A DNA stretch of 5,834 nt from an uncultured Acetatifactor sp. (GTDB lineage Bacteria > Bacillota > Clostridia > Lachnospirales > Lachnospiraceae), in assembly GCA_910585615.1 (NCBI GenBank), contig CAJUFO010000143.1, forward strand, positions 1 to 5,834, read 5' to 3'. Shown here piece by piece: positions 4,109 through 5,834 of this stretch. The position numbers and the translations under genes are program-made. The notes under the pieces are model-generated. The model saw only the letters and a list, made by a program, of their open reading frames with translations, did not search any database and was not told the origin of the DNA. Numbering within the stretch: the stretch's first letter is position 1; every line of letters begins with the position of its first letter.

Positions 4109-5802
4109 GCTATATATCATTTGACTATTGCGATATTGTCATATTTGCAAAAAATATGCAGATACGTGAATTTGAATCCAAGGTCAAAAGGCTGTTTGAA
4201 ACGAATCCGGAGAATATCAAAATATTCTTCGATACTTATTCGCTGGTCAGCTTTTACCCCTCTGCTGTAAGCAATCCAATATGGCAAGAACAGGCCGAAA
4301 ACGCTGATTATCTTGCGGAGAAAATTCATGTGACAATTAATTTGAGCATAAAGAACTACAAGAAATACAAGGCATGGTATACAAAGGAATGCAATGACAG
4401 CCAAGGATTATTTTTTGGCTCTGAAATCGGGCGATACAGTCTGTTTGGGAGATATGACATATCCATTATCAACCCGAATGCTGATATAGAATGGCTTATA
4501 AAAACGCTGAAAATGCTCCATGAGGAAGAGCAGCAAAAGATATTCTGGACATTTGAGACATATGTCAAAATACCAGAAAACGATGTGGGCAGCTTTTTTG
4601 ATGAAGACGACGGTCCAAACCCTCTTTATCAAAATGTAAAAAAGGCTTTGAAAGATGCAATCACAGAATTAGAGAAAGCAATGGAGGGTTCCGGATTCCC
4701 GGATAAGACCAGATATATGCTGCCGGTATACGAGGCGAGAGATTGTATCTGCAGCATTGCGAAGAATCGGTTTGCAGAAGAATTTGTGTATTGCATTTAT
4801 GAATCTTTTCTACATTTCGTCTCTTATATGGAGAGGGAATTCAATAAGCCAGAGATTCGTGAAGATGACATAGCGGAGGGCTATGATAAGTATTTTACAG
4901 CCCTGAATACTTTAGTGAACAGCACCATGCACAGTGAAAAGCAATTTATTCAGGCCACAGCCTTTAATGCTATTTTTTACTCTATACCGCCGAAAATCAT
5001 GGCATTATATAACGCGTATACCTACCGCATCAGGCAGATATTGAAAGATGAAAATAGCGTAAAAAAATATACGTTCTTGATATATCCGAGCTTTTCGCCT
5101 GAGATATCCATCGACCAGATTTCCTTGGCTGAGGATCCGCCCTGCGATCGAATATTAGCAGTTACAATCAATGAGGAGTCTCTGTATGATATTGAATCTG
5201 TGATGTATATATTGGTGCATGAATTGGCCCATTACGTGGGAAATGGCCAGAGGTGCCGGCTGGCGCGTAAGGAACGGATCATGCATACCTTGCTGAAACA
5301 TATTGAGGCGAAGTGTAAAATTGACCAGGAAACCTGTCGAATATTGCAGGGGTTTGTCTATGATAGTATCGAGTGTAATACTGACAAGGATGGCGGATTT
5401 CTGGAAAGATATAATTACCTTTTATACCTTAACGAAGCAGGGCATTGGCTTCTGAATAAATTGGCAACACCAGAGGAATCCAGAGCTTATTTCGAATCAT
5501 ATTACCAGAAAGAAATAGAAAAAGACAGTTTCCAAAGCGATGGATTGTTAGAGGATTTCGGAGTGGAGCAGCGGCTTCAGAAAGCGTATATTAAGACCCA
5601 TTTACAACAATACTGTAAAACAAAATATGATGATTATATAGACCTGTTAGAAGAAATCCTTGGTCAGGATGATATGGAGGAATATGACAAAACTTTGGAG
5701 CTGCTCCACATGGTTTACAGTGAGTGCTATGCTGATCTGCAAATGATTCTGGTGCTTGCGATGGGCGCGGAAGATTACTTAACTCAAACTTCCCACATCT
5801 AA
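4078..5802 (+). CDS. Putative HExxH zinc metallopeptidase, main part of a ~706-aa protein
   Basis: This reads on from the preceding fragment (numbering of the joined protein). A second alpha/beta stretch (SFDYCDIVIFAKN, IKIFFDTYSLVSF) is followed by a long, mostly helical middle region. The zinc motif HELAH is at ~513-517, preceded by the strand SVMYILV. A later ECYADLQMIL at ~681-690 offers Glu681 as third ligand in gluzincin style, 164 residues after HELAH. HELAH is seen directly; Glu681 as ligand is inference. The substrate is unknown, and no signal peptide suggests a cytoplasmic role. If the halves are not joined, translation could begin at TTG 4105, which overlaps the upstream stop as TTGA. 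The last residues (after MGAEDYL) lie in DNA resembling an IS end, so the natural C-terminus may be lost. No familiar protease family (M48, FtsH, ImmA/IrrE) fits well. Confidence 0.65.
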   Translation: MREVFQNNYLSYISFDYCDIVIFAKNMQIREFESKVKRLFETNPENIKIFFDTYSLVSFYPSAVSNPIWQEQAENADYLAEKIHVTINLSIKNYKKYKAWYTKECNDSQGLFFGSEIGRYSLFGRYDISIINPNADIEWLIKTLKMLHEEEQQKIFWTFETYVKIPENDVGSFFDEDDGPNPLYQNVKKALKDAITELEKAMEGSGFPDKTRYMLPVYEARDCICSIAKNRFAEEFVYCIYESFLHFVSYMEREFNKPEIREDDIAEGYDKYFTALNTLVNSTMHSEKQFIQATAFNAIFYSIPPKIMALYNAYTYRIRQILKDENSVKKYTFLIYPSFSPEISIDQISLAEDPPCDRILAVTINEESLYDIESVMYILVHELAHYVGNGQRCRLARKERIMHTLLKHIEAKCKIDQETCRILQGFVYDSIECNTDKDGGFLERYNYLLYLNEAGHWLLNKLATPEESRAYFESYYQKEIEKDSFQSDGLLEDFGVEQRLQKAYIKTHLQQYCKTKYDDYIDLLEEILGQDDMEEYDKTLELLHMVYSECYADLQMILVLAMGAEDYLTQTSHI

Positions 5803-5834
5803 AGTGGGATTCGTACATTGAAAAATCAATACTT
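5786..5834 (-). mobile_element. Possible IS200/IS605-family element end, running off the window
   Basis: TCCCAC (5791-5796) pairs with GTGGGA (5804-5809) around a 7-nt loop. Read on the minus strand it is GAATCCCAC-TTTAGAT-GTGGGAAG, which resembles the hairpin at the right end of many TnpB-carrying IS200/IS605 elements. TTAAC (5780-5784), just left, is the kind of short target such elements use. A further inverted repeat ATTGA/TCAAT (5817-5830) follows. No T-run supports a terminator. If correct, the tnpB gene lies to the right on the minus strand, and the peptidase stop codon comes from the IS. This rests on remembered consensus and was not searched. Confidence 0.4.

Noticed and set aside
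4117..4632. Minus-strand frames opposite the peptidase gene
   Set aside because: Short, overlapping, without start signals, and opposite well-formed coding sequence.
1..5834. CRISPR array, tRNA or rRNA
   Set aside because: No regularly spaced direct repeats, cloverleaf or rRNA-like sequence was seen.

Overview
The window looks like part of an accessory or mobile region of a gut-type Firmicute, most likely a Lachnospiraceae-like Clostridium. This is inferred from protein style (an AP2-type DNA-binding protein with Cys-rich repeats, and a SARP/BTAD regulator with a degenerate GGDEF-like tail) and from Gram-positive style ribosome binding sites. All supported genes are on the + strand. No rRNA, tRNA or CRISPR array is visible.

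Layout. (1) 1-99: two inverted repeats, no clear promoter. (2) 100-1110: AP2-domain protein with three Cys-rich repeats, visibly GC-rich. (3) 1136-2337: one ~400-aa SARP/BTAD regulator, also GC-rich, split by a -1 frame change at a run of six G (1535-1540). (4) ~2338-2386: a junction with a 9-bp tandem duplication carrying two stop codons, after which base composition drops. (5) 2386-3300: a diadenylate-cyclase-like (DisA_N/DAC) protein. It appears to lack its original 5' end and carries an 87-bp, exactly 29-codon, double-hairpin insertion. (6) 3303-3611: an AT-rich hairpin, a near-consensus promoter with a palindrome on its -10, an unrecorded 54-aa basic small ORF, and a rho-independent terminator. 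(7) 3683-5802: one ~706-aa putative zinc metallopeptidase (HELAH, plus a later ECYAD), split by a -1 frame change at a run of six A (4073-4078). (8) 5791-5834: hairpins resembling the end of an IS200/IS605-family element, which may have replaced the 3' end of the peptidase gene.

How the parts may fit. The AP2 protein and the SARP regulator are 25 bp apart and could be co-transcribed. The DAC-like protein, the small ORF and the metallopeptidase form a second, lower-GC block that resembles a nucleotide-signalling or conflict cassette, but no functional link is proven. Two features point to genome decay or assembly error rather than neat intact genes. Both frame breaks lie in 6-base homopolymers and both are repaired by one extra base. 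The second block also shows 5' truncation, an in-frame repeat insertion and a likely IS end.
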